The position numbers and the translations under genes are program-made. From Croceitalea dokdonensis DOKDO 023 (GTDB taxonomy: Bacteria; Bacteroidota; Bacteroidia; Flavobacteriales; Flavobacteriaceae): 64,000 bases of DNA. Below the pieces are notes generated by a model. The model was not told the DNA's origin. It did not search any database and saw only the letters and a program-made list of their open reading frames with translations. The first letter of the stretch is position 1, and each line of letters starts with the position of its first letter. The stretch is taken from contig NZ_LDJX01000007.1 of the NCBI RefSeq assembly GCF_001306415.1, positions 62,001-126,000 of the forward strand, given 5' to 3'. Shown one piece after another: positions 1-9,385 of this stretch.

Positions 1-1
1 T

Positions 2-1051
2 TTTATCATTAGCGGCCTTATTAAACTTAACGACCCCGTAGGCTTTTCCTTTAAATTGGAAGAGTATTTTAGTCCTGGAGTGCTGGATTTGCCCTTTTTT
101 ATGCCCTATGCCTTGGCCTTGTCCGTTATAGTGGTCATTGTGGAGGTATTACTCGGTATTTTTTTATTAATCGGATTTAAACCCAAATTTACGGTGTGGA
201 GCCTCTTGGGCATGATTGTGTTCTTTACATTTTTAACGTTCTATTCCGCTTACTTTAACAAGGTAACGGACTGCGGTTGTTTTGGGGATGCCGTAAAACT
301 GACGCCATGGGAGTCTTTCACCAAGGACATTGTTCTACTCGTGTTTATCTTGATTTTGCTTATAGGGATAAAACACATTAAACCCTTATTTTCTGCAAAG
401 TTAAATTGGACTCTTTTGGGGATATCCTTGGCAGGCTGCATCCTGTTCTGTAATCATGTGCTGAACCACTTGCCCGTAAAAGACTTCCGGCCCTACAAAA
501 TTGGGGCGAATATTGCTGATGGGATGACGGTCCCGGAAGACGCGCCCAAGGCCATTTATGAATATGCATGGAGATTTAAGGTAAATGGAGCGGATAAAAT
601 TGTGGTGACCAACGGCGATTATCCTACCGTAGATGGTGAGTTTATAGATGTGGAAACCACTCAGATTCAAAAAGGCTATGAGCCTCCCGTGCATGATTTT
701 ACCATTGAACAAGATGGAACCGATTATACGGATGCCATGCTTTCCGAAGAAAAGTTGGTAATGGTCATTGCCTATGATTTGGCAAAAAGCAACTATGAGG
801 TGTTCGCTGCCTTAAAGACCATAACTGATGAGGCGATTGCCAAAGGTTACAAGGTTATTGGGATGTCCGCTTCAAGTACGGAAATTGGCAAGGCCCTTGG
901 CAAGGAACATAAGCTAAATTTTGATTTTTATTTTACGGATGAGACCACGTTAAAAACTATTGTGCGAAGTAACCCGGCAATTTTGGTTTTGGAGAGAGGA
1001 ACCATTTTGCAAAAAGCACATTATAATGATTTTGAGGAGTTGAAGTTTTAG
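2..1051 (+). CDS. BT_3928-like DoxX/MauE family membrane protein, 5' end outside window
   Basis: The frame is open to the left edge (reading FIISGLIKLNDPVGFSFKLEE before the first TTG at 56), so the true start lies upstream and the TTG at 56 is probably internal. The N-terminal half has about four hydrophobic helices and a DCGCFGD motif typical of DoxX/MauE-like proteins. The C-terminal half (after about residue 170) is soluble and looks thioredoxin-like in its pattern. Known BT_3928-family proteins of Bacteroidota have this architecture and their role is not established; MauE relatives act in thiol or redox maturation. It is followed by tpiA on the same strand, with a repeat-rich 209-bp gap. 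Confidence 0.75.
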   Translation, partial: FIISGLIKLNDPVGFSFKLEEYFSPGVLDLPFFMPYALALSVIVVIVEVLLGIFLLIGFKPKFTVWSLLGMIVFFTFLTFYSAYFNKVTDCGCFGDAVKLTPWESFTKDIVLLVFILILLIGIKHIKPLFSAKLNWTLLGISLAGCILFCNHVLNHLPVKDFRPYKIGANIADGMTVPEDAPKAIYEYAWRFKVNGADKIVVTNGDYPTVDGEFIDVETTQIQKGYEPPVHDFTIEQDGTDYTDAMLSEEKLVMVIAYDLAKSNYEVFAALKTITDEAIAKGYKVIGMSASSTEIGKALGKEHKLNFDFYFTDETTLKTIVRSNPAILVLERGTILQKAHYNDFEELKF

Positions 1052-1057
1052 ATTTTA

Positions 1058-1107
1058 GTAGGCAGTATGAGGTAGGCAGTAGGCAGTGAACAGTGACGAC
1101 CAAGTTG
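1058..1107. repeat. Imperfect AGGCAGT short repeats
   Basis: Directly after the first gene the sequence holds several copies of AGGCAGT or close variants (AGGCAGTATGAGGT, AGGCAGT, AGGCAGTGAACAGT). Such short intergenic repeats are common in flavobacterial genomes. No function is visible. Confidence 0.6.
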
Positions 1108-1170
1108 TTTGGGGTAAACACGAAACATTAGGAATTATTATAGGGATTGATATGCAGGGTTTCTAAATTA

Positions 1171-1251
1171 AACCATAAACCATAAACCATAAACCATAAA
1201 CCATAAACCATAAACCATAAACCATAAACCATAAACCACAAACCATAAACT
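1171..1251. repeat. 7-bp tandem repeat, about 11.5 copies of AACCATA
   Basis: A nearly perfect heptamer array (one AACCACA variant) ends ten bases before the tpiA ATG. It therefore occupies the tpiA promoter/leader region. Its length could vary by slippage and change promoter spacing; this is inference. Read on the minus strand it gives a meaningless MVYGLWF peptide repeat. Confidence 0.95.
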
Positions 1252-1260
1252 ATTAAGAAC

Positions 1261-2010
1261 ATGAGAAAAAAAATAGTAGCAGGAAACTGGAAGATGAATA
1301 AAAATTTGGATGAGACCGAGGCGTTACTGGCAGAGCTTTCTGCTAAACTGCCGGATACCCATGCAGACGTCATTGTGGCGCCAACTTTTGTGAATCTTGC
1401 CACAGCGGTAAACCATTTAAACAGCAGTGTTATCCAAGTGGCGGCACAGAATATGCACTTTGAGGATACTGGCGCATATACTGGCGAGATTTCTGCCGAT
1501 ATGCTTTTAAATATTGGTGTGGGCACCGTGATATTGGGGCATTCGGAAAGACGCTCTCTCTTTGGCGAGGATGATGCTATGCTAGCCCGGAAAGTAAAAA
1601 AGGCCTTGGAAAAGAATATGCAGATTATTTTCTGCTTTGGTGAAGAATTGTCCGATAGAAAGTCTAGTAACCACTTTAAGGTTGTTGAGGGGCAACTCAA
1701 AAACGGACTATTTAACCTCCCAGCTGAGGCATGGAGCAGCATTATCCTTGCCTATGAACCTGTTTGGGCCATAGGAACCGGTGAAACCGCAAGCCCCGAG
1801 CAGGCCCAGGAAATGCATGAATTTATTAGAAAAACCATTGCGGGGGCCTATGATTCCAATATTGCTGATGAGGTGACCATTCTTTACGGCGGTAGTGTAA
1901 AGCCTGCCAATGCAGCGGAAATATTTTCCAAGCCAGATGTTGATGGGGGACTTATTGGTGGGGCAGCCCTTAAATGTGATGATTTTATCGCCATTATAAA
2001 CGCTATATAA
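1261..2010 (+). CDS. tpiA: Triosephosphate isomerase
   Basis: This enzyme interconverts dihydroxyacetone phosphate and glyceraldehyde 3-phosphate in glycolysis and gluconeogenesis, in the cytoplasm. The 249-residue length is normal. Visible hallmarks are the N-terminal GNWKMNK with the substrate-binding Lys11, the GHSERR motif with the electrophilic His94, the YEPVWAIGTG motif with the catalytic base Glu166, and the C-terminal phosphate-binding YGGSVKP and GGLIGGAAL stretches. The ATG at 1261 gives the conserved MRKKIVAGNWK start. The heptamer repeat immediately upstream is the only odd feature. Confidence 0.97.
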   Translation: MRKKIVAGNWKMNKNLDETEALLAELSAKLPDTHADVIVAPTFVNLATAVNHLNSSVIQVAAQNMHFEDTGAYTGEISADMLLNIGVGTVILGHSERRSLFGEDDAMLARKVKKALEKNMQIIFCFGEELSDRKSSNHFKVVEGQLKNGLFNLPAEAWSSIILAYEPVWAIGTGETASPEQAQEMHEFIRKTIAGAYDSNIADEVTILYGGSVKPANAAEIFSKPDVDGGLIGGAALKCDDFIAIINAI

Positions 2011-2097
2011 ACCAGCTAGGAGTCCTTTTCTTTGTCCAAAGAAGTTAGCCGGGCTTTTTTAATGAAGCCTAGTTTACCCAACCAAAAAATTCATGCC

Positions 2098-2931
2098 ATG
2101 GGCCAAACCTTTTTAGAGTTCACTTTTACGCCCAATCCTTTGCAACCAGCTGTGGATATCTTAATTGCAGAACTCAGCGAAATAGGATTTGAAAGTTTCG
2201 TGGAAAAAGAAACTTCGCTAGTGGGCTATATAAATGAGAAGGATTTTAATGAAGAACAGTTTTTGGAACTCTATGTATTACAAACAGGTGACTTCCAAAT
2301 AACCTACACCACCAAATCCGTAGCGCAACAGAATTGGAACGCTGAGTGGGAAAAGAGTTTTGATCCCATTTACATTGGGGAAGATTGTGCGGTACGTGCG
2401 CCCTTTCATAAGGTAAGGCCGGTAACCTATGATATTGTCATTGAGCCAAAAATGAGTTTTGGTACGGGTCACCATGAAACTACCCATATGATGCTGCAAC
2501 ACCTTTTAGAAACGGATATTTCTGGTAAGTCCGTCTTGGATATGGGATGCGGTACAGGTGTCTTGGCTATTTTGGCCGCAAAAAAAGGCGCTGCCCAGAT
2601 AGATGCCGTTGATATTGACAACTGGTGTTTTAAGAATTCTGTTGAAAATGCAGCGCGTAACGATTGTCCACAGATTCAAGTTTTTGAGGGGGATGCGTCC
2701 TATTTAAAAAATAAGATGTATGATATCATCATAGCCAATATCAATAGAAATATCTTGTTAGAAGATATTCCAACATATGCCAGTTGTTTAAAGAAAGGGG
2801 GGCAACTATTTCTTAGTGGCTTCTATTTGAGCGATTTAAAAATGATATCTGCAAAATGTGAAGCGTCTGGACTGCAATTCCTAAAAAAAATAGAAAAGAA
2901 TAATTGGGTAGCGGTAAAATACGTACATTAG
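2098..2931 (+). CDS. prmA: Ribosomal protein L11 methyltransferase
   Basis: PrmA trimethylates lysines and the N-terminus of ribosomal protein L11 using S-adenosylmethionine. I place the start at ATG 2098 (MGQTFLEFTF), giving 277 residues, because homologues begin this way; the frame is open further upstream to a TTG at 2032 with no conserved look. The N-terminal alpha/beta substrate domain is followed by MSFGTGHHETT and the SAM-binding VLDMGCGTGVLAILAAKKGA, then a DIIIANINRNIL motif IV. It sits 88 bp after tpiA and 19 bp before clpS and is probably co-transcribed with clpS. Confidence 0.95.
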   Translation: MGQTFLEFTFTPNPLQPAVDILIAELSEIGFESFVEKETSLVGYINEKDFNEEQFLELYVLQTGDFQITYTTKSVAQQNWNAEWEKSFDPIYIGEDCAVRAPFHKVRPVTYDIVIEPKMSFGTGHHETTHMMLQHLLETDISGKSVLDMGCGTGVLAILAAKKGAAQIDAVDIDNWCFKNSVENAARNDCPQIQVFEGDASYLKNKMYDIIIANINRNILLEDIPTYASCLKKGGQLFLSGFYLSDLKMISAKCEASGLQFLKKIEKNNWVAVKYVH

Positions 2932-2950
2932 TGATATAAAGTCTTTAGCT

Positions 2951-3226
2951 ATGAGACCAGAAGAAAAAAATTCCGAAGAGTTACTTCTAGAAGAAGAGGT
3001 CGTAAAGCAAAATGAAATCATTCTTTTTAATGATAACGTTAATACTTTTGACCACGTCATCAACACCCTAATGGATGTATGCGAACACTCCCCCGAGCAA
3101 GCAGAACAGTGTTCGTTGATTGTGCATTATAAAGGAAAATGCACGGTAAAGACCGGTGAATATGATGATTTAAAACCCCGTTGTTCGCAGTTGCTGAAAG
3201 CGGGCTTAAGTGCCGAACTGGTATAG
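2951..3226 (+). CDS. clpS: ATP-dependent Clp protease adaptor ClpS
   Basis: ClpS delivers N-degron substrates to ClpAP/ClpCP. The 91-residue protein has a disordered acidic N-terminal tail (to about residue 22) and then the ClpS core, with the LFNDNVNTFDHVI segment that forms the N-end-rule binding pocket, the HSPEQAEQCSLIVHYKGKC helix/strand and the YDDLKPRCSQLLKAGLSAEL C-terminus. Start ATG 2951 lies 19 bp after prmA, an arrangement common in Bacteroidota. Confidence 0.93.
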   Translation: MRPEEKNSEELLLEEEVVKQNEIILFNDNVNTFDHVINTLMDVCEHSPEQAEQCSLIVHYKGKCTVKTGEYDDLKPRCSQLLKAGLSAELV

Positions 3227-3279
3227 ACCTTTTTTGCGGATACTTTTCATATATTTAGCAATATCCTAAGAAAGTAATA

Positions 3280-6084
3280 GTGATATTGCAGACCCGTACG
3301 TTTTTATTTAGTCTCTTTTTTGTTTCTTGGCTTTTCTCCCAAGAACTGCCCCCCATCCAAAATTTTACCCCTATAGACTATGAGGGCGAAAATCAGAATT
3401 GGGCATTGACACAGGCCAATGATGGCAATATTTTTATCGCCAATAACCACAACCTCTTGGAATTTAATGGGGTAAGATGGTATACGTACGATTCCCCCAA
3501 CGCTTCAATTTTCCGTTCTGTAAGTGCCAACGATTCTTTGGTTTTTACGGGCCAGTATATGGAGTTCGGGTACTGGAAAAGAGGAGCTTATGGTGACATG
3601 GGGTACAACTCCATATCCCAAAAGTTGGAGCGTCCCATGATAGAGGATGAAGAATTTTGGAACATCATTGTTTTGGGGGAATGGGTGTTGTTCCAGTCAT
3701 TAGATCGCATATACAGTTACCATATCACCAGCGGGTCTTTTAAGATATTGGATGTGAAAACCACTAAGGCGCATATGTTTAAGGTGGCCGGTACCGTGTA
3801 TTTCCAAAACGAAAATCAAGGGATTTCAAAAATTATTTCGGGACGGCCAGCCGTGGTGGCAGAAGCCAAAGAATTTAAACGTGGCAACGTGGTTGGTATG
3901 TATAGTGATGATGATGGCATTATCGTTATTTTGGATGATGCCAGTTTTTATAGGTTAGCAACGGATGGCAGCGTAGACCCTTTGCCAAATGAGATAGATC
4001 AATTGGGTCTCAATGTGTATTCAACGGCTCAGTTAACTGATGGTCGCTTGGTGTTGGGTACGGTTTCAAAAGGATTGTTTGAGGTATCTCCACAGGGCAA
4101 ATTGGTACGTATCGTAAACCAACGGAATGGGCTTAACAACAATACCGTGCTATCCTTGTTCCAAGATAGGAACGCAAATTTGTGGCTGGGCCTAGACAAT
4201 GGTATAAGTCTTATCAACCTAAACTCACCCTTTAACGAATACATAGATAATTCGGGTAAATTAGGGTTGGTATATGCGTCCAAGTTGGTGGGAGAAAGGC
4301 TGTATTTGGGAACCAACCAAGGATTATTTGTCAAGGATAGAAATGATACGGGCGATTTTAAGCTTGTGGCTGGTACACAAGGCCAGGTGTGGACCCTATT
4401 TGAATACAATAATACCCTCTTTTGTGGTCACAACCGCGGAACATTTACCATAGATGGGGACGGGGCAGAATTAATTTCAACATTTCCTGGTACTTGGACC
4501 ATAAAACCCATGCCCAACCAACCAAATTTGTTAGTGCAGGGAAATTACAACGGGCTTTCCATGCTGACCAAGGTATCCGGAAAATGGCGGTTTAGAAATC
4601 AACTAACCGGTTTTACGATTTCCAGTAGGTTTATTGAATTTATAACGGATAGTACGCTTTTGGTAAACCACGAATACAAAGGTCTTTTTAAACTTAAATT
4701 ACAGCCAGATTACGCTTCCGTAAGCGTTGAACAAACACATCCCATGCTGGGCTACGGTTCCAGTATTACTTTATTTGACAATAAGTTGGTTTATGCTACC
4801 TTGGAGGATGTCTATGCGATGGATAAGGATACCCTGGCATTTAAAAGGGATACGGTGCTTTACGACTTATGGTTTGACAAGGCCAAGGGCATAAACGGTA
4901 TCATGTTGCCAGATAGAGCAGACAGTTCCTTATGGGCTTTTACCAAGATTGGTCTTTCCAAGCTGTTTCTAGATAGTTTTAACGGAGCAATGGATATGCG
5001 TGTCATTCCAATTCCGGATTTTTTTAAAAGAAGTCTCGGGGTTACCGGTTTTGAGAATATGGAACCAATAGGGAAGCAACAATATTTGATAGGCATTTCC
5101 AATGGCTATGTGACCTTGGATGCAGGAAACAACGATTCCAAAACGTTTAAAGTGGTTATTGATAGGGTAAGCGTTCAAGAAGGCTTTAAACAACCTAAGG
5201 CTTTGGCTTTAAGTGGGGATGGCCAGTTGGAGCCTGAGCAAAATACCGTGCGTATTTTGTACGGGGTCTCCCAGTACACCAAATATGATCAAGTCCGTTA
5301 TCAATATAGATTAAAAGGACTTTTTAACGAATGGAGTGATTTTACCGAGAAGACGGAGGTAACATTCAGTAGTCTGCCATACGGTGACTATGAATTTATG
5401 GTCAGGGGCAAGGTAGGCAATACCATGGTCAAGGATACGGCTACGTACCGTTTTTCCATCAGCAGGCCTTGGTACTGGTCTACCATGGCCATGGTGGCAT
5501 ATGGTTTGCTACTTCTTGGCATCTTCTTTTTGGTACACAAGCTCTATAAGGGGTATTACACCAAAAAACAACAGGCGCTTTTAGACTTGGAGAAGAAAAA
5601 ACAGAAACGCAAAAAATTAAAAACAGAAAAGGAACTTGTTCAATTAAAAAACGATAAGCTTAAGTCAGAAATAGAGTCTAAGAACCGTGAACTGGCGGTG
5701 GCTACCATGAGCCTTATCAAGAAAAATGAATTTCTTGCCACCATAAAGAACCAGTTGGCCAAAGCTTCAAACGGTCATGAGATCCAAAAAGTAGTAGCCA
5801 CGATTGATACCAATATCAACAGTAAGGATGATTGGCAGTTTTTTGAAAAAGCTTTTAATAATGCCGATAAGGATTTTCTCAAAAAAGTTAAAATCCAACA
5901 TCCAGAGCTAACTCCCAATGATCTTAAACTTTGTGCATACTTAAGACTTAATCTTTCTTCTAAGGATATAGCCCCATTACTCAATATTTCCAATAAAAGT
6001 GTTGAGGTAAAACGCTACCGATTACGAAAAAAAATGAACTTACCGCACGAAAAAAGCCTTGTGGAGTACATTCTAAGTTTGTAA
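3280..6084 (+). CDS. Membrane-bound propeller/Y_Y_Y sensor with C-terminal HTH, likely PUL regulator
   Basis: A 934-residue one-component type sensor. It starts at GTG 3280 with a signal peptide (cleavage near SQELPP). Residues about 25-620 carry beta-propeller repeats of the two-component-regulator-propeller kind (WLGLDNGISLINL is a clear blade). About 640-715 is a Y_Y_Y-type beta-sandwich (YQYRLKGLFNEWSDF). A single transmembrane helix follows (about 728-750), then a Lys-rich coiled coil and a LuxR-like helix-turn-helix (LTPNDLKLCAYLRLNLSSKDIAPLLNIS, about 880-925). It has no histidine kinase or receiver domain. It lies directly upstream of SusC, as expected for the regulator that senses an oligosaccharide of this locus in the periplasm. 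Confidence 0.85.
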   Translation: MILQTRTFLFSLFFVSWLFSQELPPIQNFTPIDYEGENQNWALTQANDGNIFIANNHNLLEFNGVRWYTYDSPNASIFRSVSANDSLVFTGQYMEFGYWKRGAYGDMGYNSISQKLERPMIEDEEFWNIIVLGEWVLFQSLDRIYSYHITSGSFKILDVKTTKAHMFKVAGTVYFQNENQGISKIISGRPAVVAEAKEFKRGNVVGMYSDDDGIIVILDDASFYRLATDGSVDPLPNEIDQLGLNVYSTAQLTDGRLVLGTVSKGLFEVSPQGKLVRIVNQRNGLNNNTVLSLFQDRNANLWLGLDNGISLINLNSPFNEYIDNSGKLGLVYASKLVGERLYLGTNQGLFVKDRNDTGDFKLVAGTQGQVWTLFEYNNTLFCGHNRGTFTIDGDGAELISTFPGTWTIKPMPNQPNLLVQGNYNGLSMLTKVSGKWRFRNQLTGFTISSRFIEFITDSTLLVNHEYKGLFKLKLQPDYASVSVEQTHPMLGYGSSITLFDNKLVYATLEDVYAMDKDTLAFKRDTVLYDLWFDKAKGINGIMLPDRADSSLWAFTKIGLSKLFLDSFNGAMDMRVIPIPDFFKRSLGVTGFENMEPIGKQQYLIGISNGYVTLDAGNNDSKTFKVVIDRVSVQEGFKQPKALALSGDGQLEPEQNTVRILYGVSQYTKYDQVRYQYRLKGLFNEWSDFTEKTEVTFSSLPYGDYEFMVRGKVGNTMVKDTATYRFSISRPWYWSTMAMVAYGLLLLGIFFLVHKLYKGYYTKKQQALLDLEKKKQKRKKLKTEKELVQLKNDKLKSEIESKNRELAVATMSLIKKNEFLATIKNQLAKASNGHEIQKVVATIDTNINSKDDWQFFEKAFNNADKDFLKKVKIQHPELTPNDLKLCAYLRLNLSSKDIAPLLNISNKSVEVKRYRLRKKMNLPHEKSLVEYILSL

Positions 6085-6108
6085 CCCCCTATACAAGGAG
6101 GTAAAAGA

Positions 6109-6133
6109 CCACTACATTACCTATACAATGTAG
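6109..6133. promoter_or_regulatory. Inverted repeat CTACATT-N8-AATGTAG upstream of susC
   Basis: The 234-bp gap before susC contains CTACATT at 6112-6118 and its reverse complement AATGTAG at 6127-6133. The decamer CCACTACATT (6109-6118) recurs at 6290-6299, 20 bp before the susC ATG. These are plausible binding sites for the adjacent HTH sensor or a structured leader. The sequence match is direct; the role is inference. Confidence 0.4.
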
Positions 6134-6318
6134 CACAATTGCGTTTGTCCATAGGCAACAAAGCAGCAGTTTCCCCAACGTTATCCCCGTAAATACACGG
6201 TTAGATTGTGATATTCTTAAATAAAGCACCATTTTTTTATCAATGTATGTTTTTTGTTGTGGTCAATTTTTGGGTTTCATAAAACACAGCCACTACATTG
6301 CAAAAAAAATAAATTCAA

Positions 6319-9300
6319 ATGAAGAGTACACTTTACTTTTTATCCTTTTTATTATTTCCTGTGCTGGTGCATTCCCAGAGCTTGACGATTTCTGGAACCG
6401 TCATTGATGGTAGTATGAATGAACCCCTACCTGGTGTAAACGTTTTTGTGAAGAACACAACAAACGGAACTTCCACGGATTTTGATGGGAACTTCAGTAT
6501 CAGTGGTGTTAATCCGGGAGATGTTCTGGTTTTCTCTTACATTAGTTTTGTGACCCAAGAAGTCCAGGTGAATGATAATGGTCCACTGCGGGTAACTTTA
6601 ATGGAAGATGTAGCGGCATTGGATGAGGTGGTGGTCATTGGGTACGGAACGCAACGAAAAAAAGAAGTCACCGGGGCTGTTGCGGTTGTAGGTGCAGAGA
6701 CCATTGAGGATTTAAACCCCACTCAGGTAGAGCAAGCTTTGCAAGGGCAGGTTGCTGGGGTACAGGTTACGGCTTCCTCTGGTTCTCCAGGAAGTGGCTC
6801 CAACATAAGGATACGTGGTATTAGTACCAATGGGGACAACAGGCCACTAATATTGGTAGATGGTAACGTCATAGAGGATTTAAGTGTTTTAAATCCTGGA
6901 GATATTGAAAGCATCAATGTCTTAAAAGATGCAACCGCAGGTATTTATGGGGTGCGTGCTGCCAATGGTGTTGTTCTGGTAACCACCAAAACTGGAAGGA
7001 AAAACCAAGAATTACAGTTCAGCTATGATGCGTTTGGTGGCATACAACAAACCTCCAGAAGAATACCCGTGTTAAATGCTACGGAATATGCCTTGCTGAC
7101 CAATGAGGCTTTCGCGGCGGGTGGACAGTCCAATCCATTTCCCAATTTACAGCGCCTTGGGGTTGGCACAGATTGGCAAGATGAAGTTTTCCAAACGGCA
7201 CCAATCATAAATCATAACCTTACCATTTCTGGTGGTACAAAAAAATCCACTTTTTCCTTTGGTGCTGGTTTTCTAACACAAGATGGTATCGTAGGAGGAA
7301 ACAAATCCAACTTTAACCGCTCAACGGTACGTATTAATTTTAACAGTGATTTGCTGGATAACCTAAAGTTAACGGCAAACCTATTGTACACTGGGACCAA
7401 CCGCAGAACATTGCCGGAAAATGGTATAGGGTCCGTACTTTTTAATGCGCTCAACAATGCGCCAACTTTTGATGTCCGCGACGCGGATGGCAATTTTACG
7501 ATTTCTGAGGGACTAGGTAATGAGGTAATCAATCCTTTGGCACAGGTAGAAAATACGTTTAACAGCACAAAGGTGGATAGAATTAGCGGAAAGTTTGGTT
7601 TAAACTATTCGTTTTTGGAGAATTTCTCCGTGGAGTCCAGTGTGCAGTTCAATTACGCAGAGGTTCAGGGGCGTACCTTGGTTCCAACGCTCTTTTTTGG
7701 TTCGGGCAAGGTTTTCAACAACACGGGCAGGCCATTCTTAAGTGTCAATAAGGACCTTTTTAAAGATTATACTTGGGATACCTTTGCCAACTACAATAAA
7801 ACTTTTAAGGAAGACCACAATTTTCAGGCAACCTTAGGAATGTCAATTTTTCAAACTCAGGGATTATTTTCCGGCACCAATACTGGATTTTTTGAAAATG
7901 AGGTCAGATTTGCGGATGCGGACATCAATGATACCGTAGACCAACTTAACGGGCTTCAGGAAGCAGGACTGAGCGGACGTTTTGATGAACGTTTGCTATC
8001 TTATTTTACCAGAATTCAGTATAGCTATAAAGGTCGCTACTTATTCTCTGGGGTATTAAGGCGTGACGGTTCCACAAAATTTGGACCGGAAAATAAATTT
8101 GGTTTCTTTCCCTCTGCCTCCGCAGGTTGGATTGTTTCAGAAGAAAATTTCCTTAACCAAAGTAATACGGTGAACTTTTTTAAATTAAGGGGGAGCTACG
8201 GTATTTTGGGTAATGATCGGATTCGTGCCAATTCTTTTAGGGGTGTTTTGGACGGAGAAGGCACCTATGTGTTCAATGATCAGTTGGTCTTTGGGCAGGC
8301 CGTTGGTATTCTGCCAAATCCTGCCATTCAATGGGAACAGCAAAAAACGTTGGATATCGGACTTGATTTAAGACTGTTCAACAACGCCGTTGACGTTACG
8401 GCAGATTATTTTGTAAGGACTACGGATGGTTTACTGCTGCAGCCGCAGGTTTCCGGTATTCTTGGAGGCAATGCTCCTGGAACGCAAGTTCCCTTTGTCA
8501 ATGGTGGTGAGGTAAGAAACTCCGGGTTTGAATTCGCCATTGGGTATAATTATGCCCCGTCGGACGACTTTTCCTTTGGTATCAATTATAACGCCACCTT
8601 TCTGGACAATGAGGTTTTGGCGGTCAATAATGAGGCGGGCTTTCTACAAGCAGGCTCTTTTGGAGTGGGTCAAGAGCCACCTTCACGGATGGAGGCCGGT
8701 AGGCCAATTGGTTACTTCTTTGGCCTGGAGACAGATGGTATCTTTCAGAATTCCGCGCAAGTGGATGCCCACGCCTCACAACTAAATGCCGCTCCGGGAG
8801 ATTTACGGTTTGTAGACCAAAATGGGGACGGAGTCATAGATTCCAATGACAGGGTGGCAATTGGCAATCCAATACCCGCGACAACTATGGGCTTAAACTT
8901 GTCTATAAATTACAAGAATTTGGATTTTCAGGCCTACACCTTTGCCTCAATTGGCAATGACATTGTCAGGAATTATGAGCGTAACCAGCCTTTGGTGAAT
9001 CGTTCCGTGTATACCATTGATCGATGGACGGGTGCTGGTACCTCCACAACAGAACCAAGGTTAACCACGGGAGCTACTTCAAATGCGCTGTTTTCAGACT
9101 ATTTTGTGGAGGATGGCTCCTTTGCAAGAATCCAAAACGCACAAATTGGCTACACTTTTAGCGATGAGGTCATGGATAAATTTGGTGCGGATAAAGTACG
9201 GGTATACGTTAGTGGACAAAACCTCTACACGTTTACAAAATATAGGGGTTATGACCCAAGTGCTTCATCCGGTGATCCCATTGGAGCCGGTATAGACCCA

Positions 9301-9354
9301 GGGTTTTATCCTGTGCCAAGAACATTTTTGTTGGGTATTAATTTGAAATTTTAA
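6319..9354 (+). CDS. susC: SusC/RagA-type TonB-dependent outer membrane transporter
   Basis: A 1011-residue TonB-linked importer of oligosaccharides across the outer membrane. After a signal peptide (MKSTLYFLSFLLFPVLVHSQ) comes a carboxypeptidase-regulatory-like beta domain (ISGTVIDGSMNEPLPGVNVF), the TonB-box region (DEVVVIGYGTQRKKEVTGAV) and the plug domain (IRIRGIST through YGVRAANGVVLVTTKTG). The 22-strand barrel fills the rest and ends in the expected aromatic-rich strand ending LGINLKF. It forms the classical pair with the SusD gene that starts 31 bp downstream. It is the first gene of the glycan operon. Confidence 0.96.
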   Translation: MKSTLYFLSFLLFPVLVHSQSLTISGTVIDGSMNEPLPGVNVFVKNTTNGTSTDFDGNFSISGVNPGDVLVFSYISFVTQEVQVNDNGPLRVTLMEDVAALDEVVVIGYGTQRKKEVTGAVAVVGAETIEDLNPTQVEQALQGQVAGVQVTASSGSPGSGSNIRIRGISTNGDNRPLILVDGNVIEDLSVLNPGDIESINVLKDATAGIYGVRAANGVVLVTTKTGRKNQELQFSYDAFGGIQQTSRRIPVLNATEYALLTNEAFAAGGQSNPFPNLQRLGVGTDWQDEVFQTAPIINHNLTISGGTKKSTFSFGAGFLTQDGIVGGNKSNFNRSTVRINFNSDLLDNLKLTANLLYTGTNRRTLPENGIGSVLFNALNNAPTFDVRDADGNFTISEGLGNEVINPLAQVENTFNSTKVDRISGKFGLNYSFLENFSVESSVQFNYAEVQGRTLVPTLFFGSGKVFNNTGRPFLSVNKDLFKDYTWDTFANYNKTFKEDHNFQATLGMSIFQTQGLFSGTNTGFFENEVRFADADINDTVDQLNGLQEAGLSGRFDERLLSYFTRIQYSYKGRYLFSGVLRRDGSTKFGPENKFGFFPSASAGWIVSEENFLNQSNTVNFFKLRGSYGILGNDRIRANSFRGVLDGEGTYVFNDQLVFGQAVGILPNPAIQWEQQKTLDIGLDLRLFNNAVDVTADYFVRTTDGLLLQPQVSGILGGNAPGTQVPFVNGGEVRNSGFEFAIGYNYAPSDDFSFGINYNATFLDNEVLAVNNEAGFLQAGSFGVGQEPPSRMEAGRPIGYFFGLETDGIFQNSAQVDAHASQLNAAPGDLRFVDQNGDGVIDSNDRVAIGNPIPATTMGLNLSINYKNLDFQAYTFASIGNDIVRNYERNQPLVNRSVYTIDRWTGAGTSTTEPRLTTGATSNALFSDYFVEDGSFARIQNAQIGYTFSDEVMDKFGADKVRVYVSGQNLYTFTKYRGYDPSASSGDPIGAGIDPGFYPVPRTFLLGINLKF

Positions 9355-9385
9355 AATGAAGATAATTCTGAATAGTAAAAAACAT

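Noticed and set aside
1171-1251. Possible CRISPR array
   Set aside because: The unit is 7 bp and contiguous, with no spacers, and no cas genes are present in the window.
1128-1742. 204-residue minus-strand frame with a MVYGLWF repeat peptide
   Set aside because: The peptide repeat is only the translated heptamer array, and the rest is antisense to tpiA.
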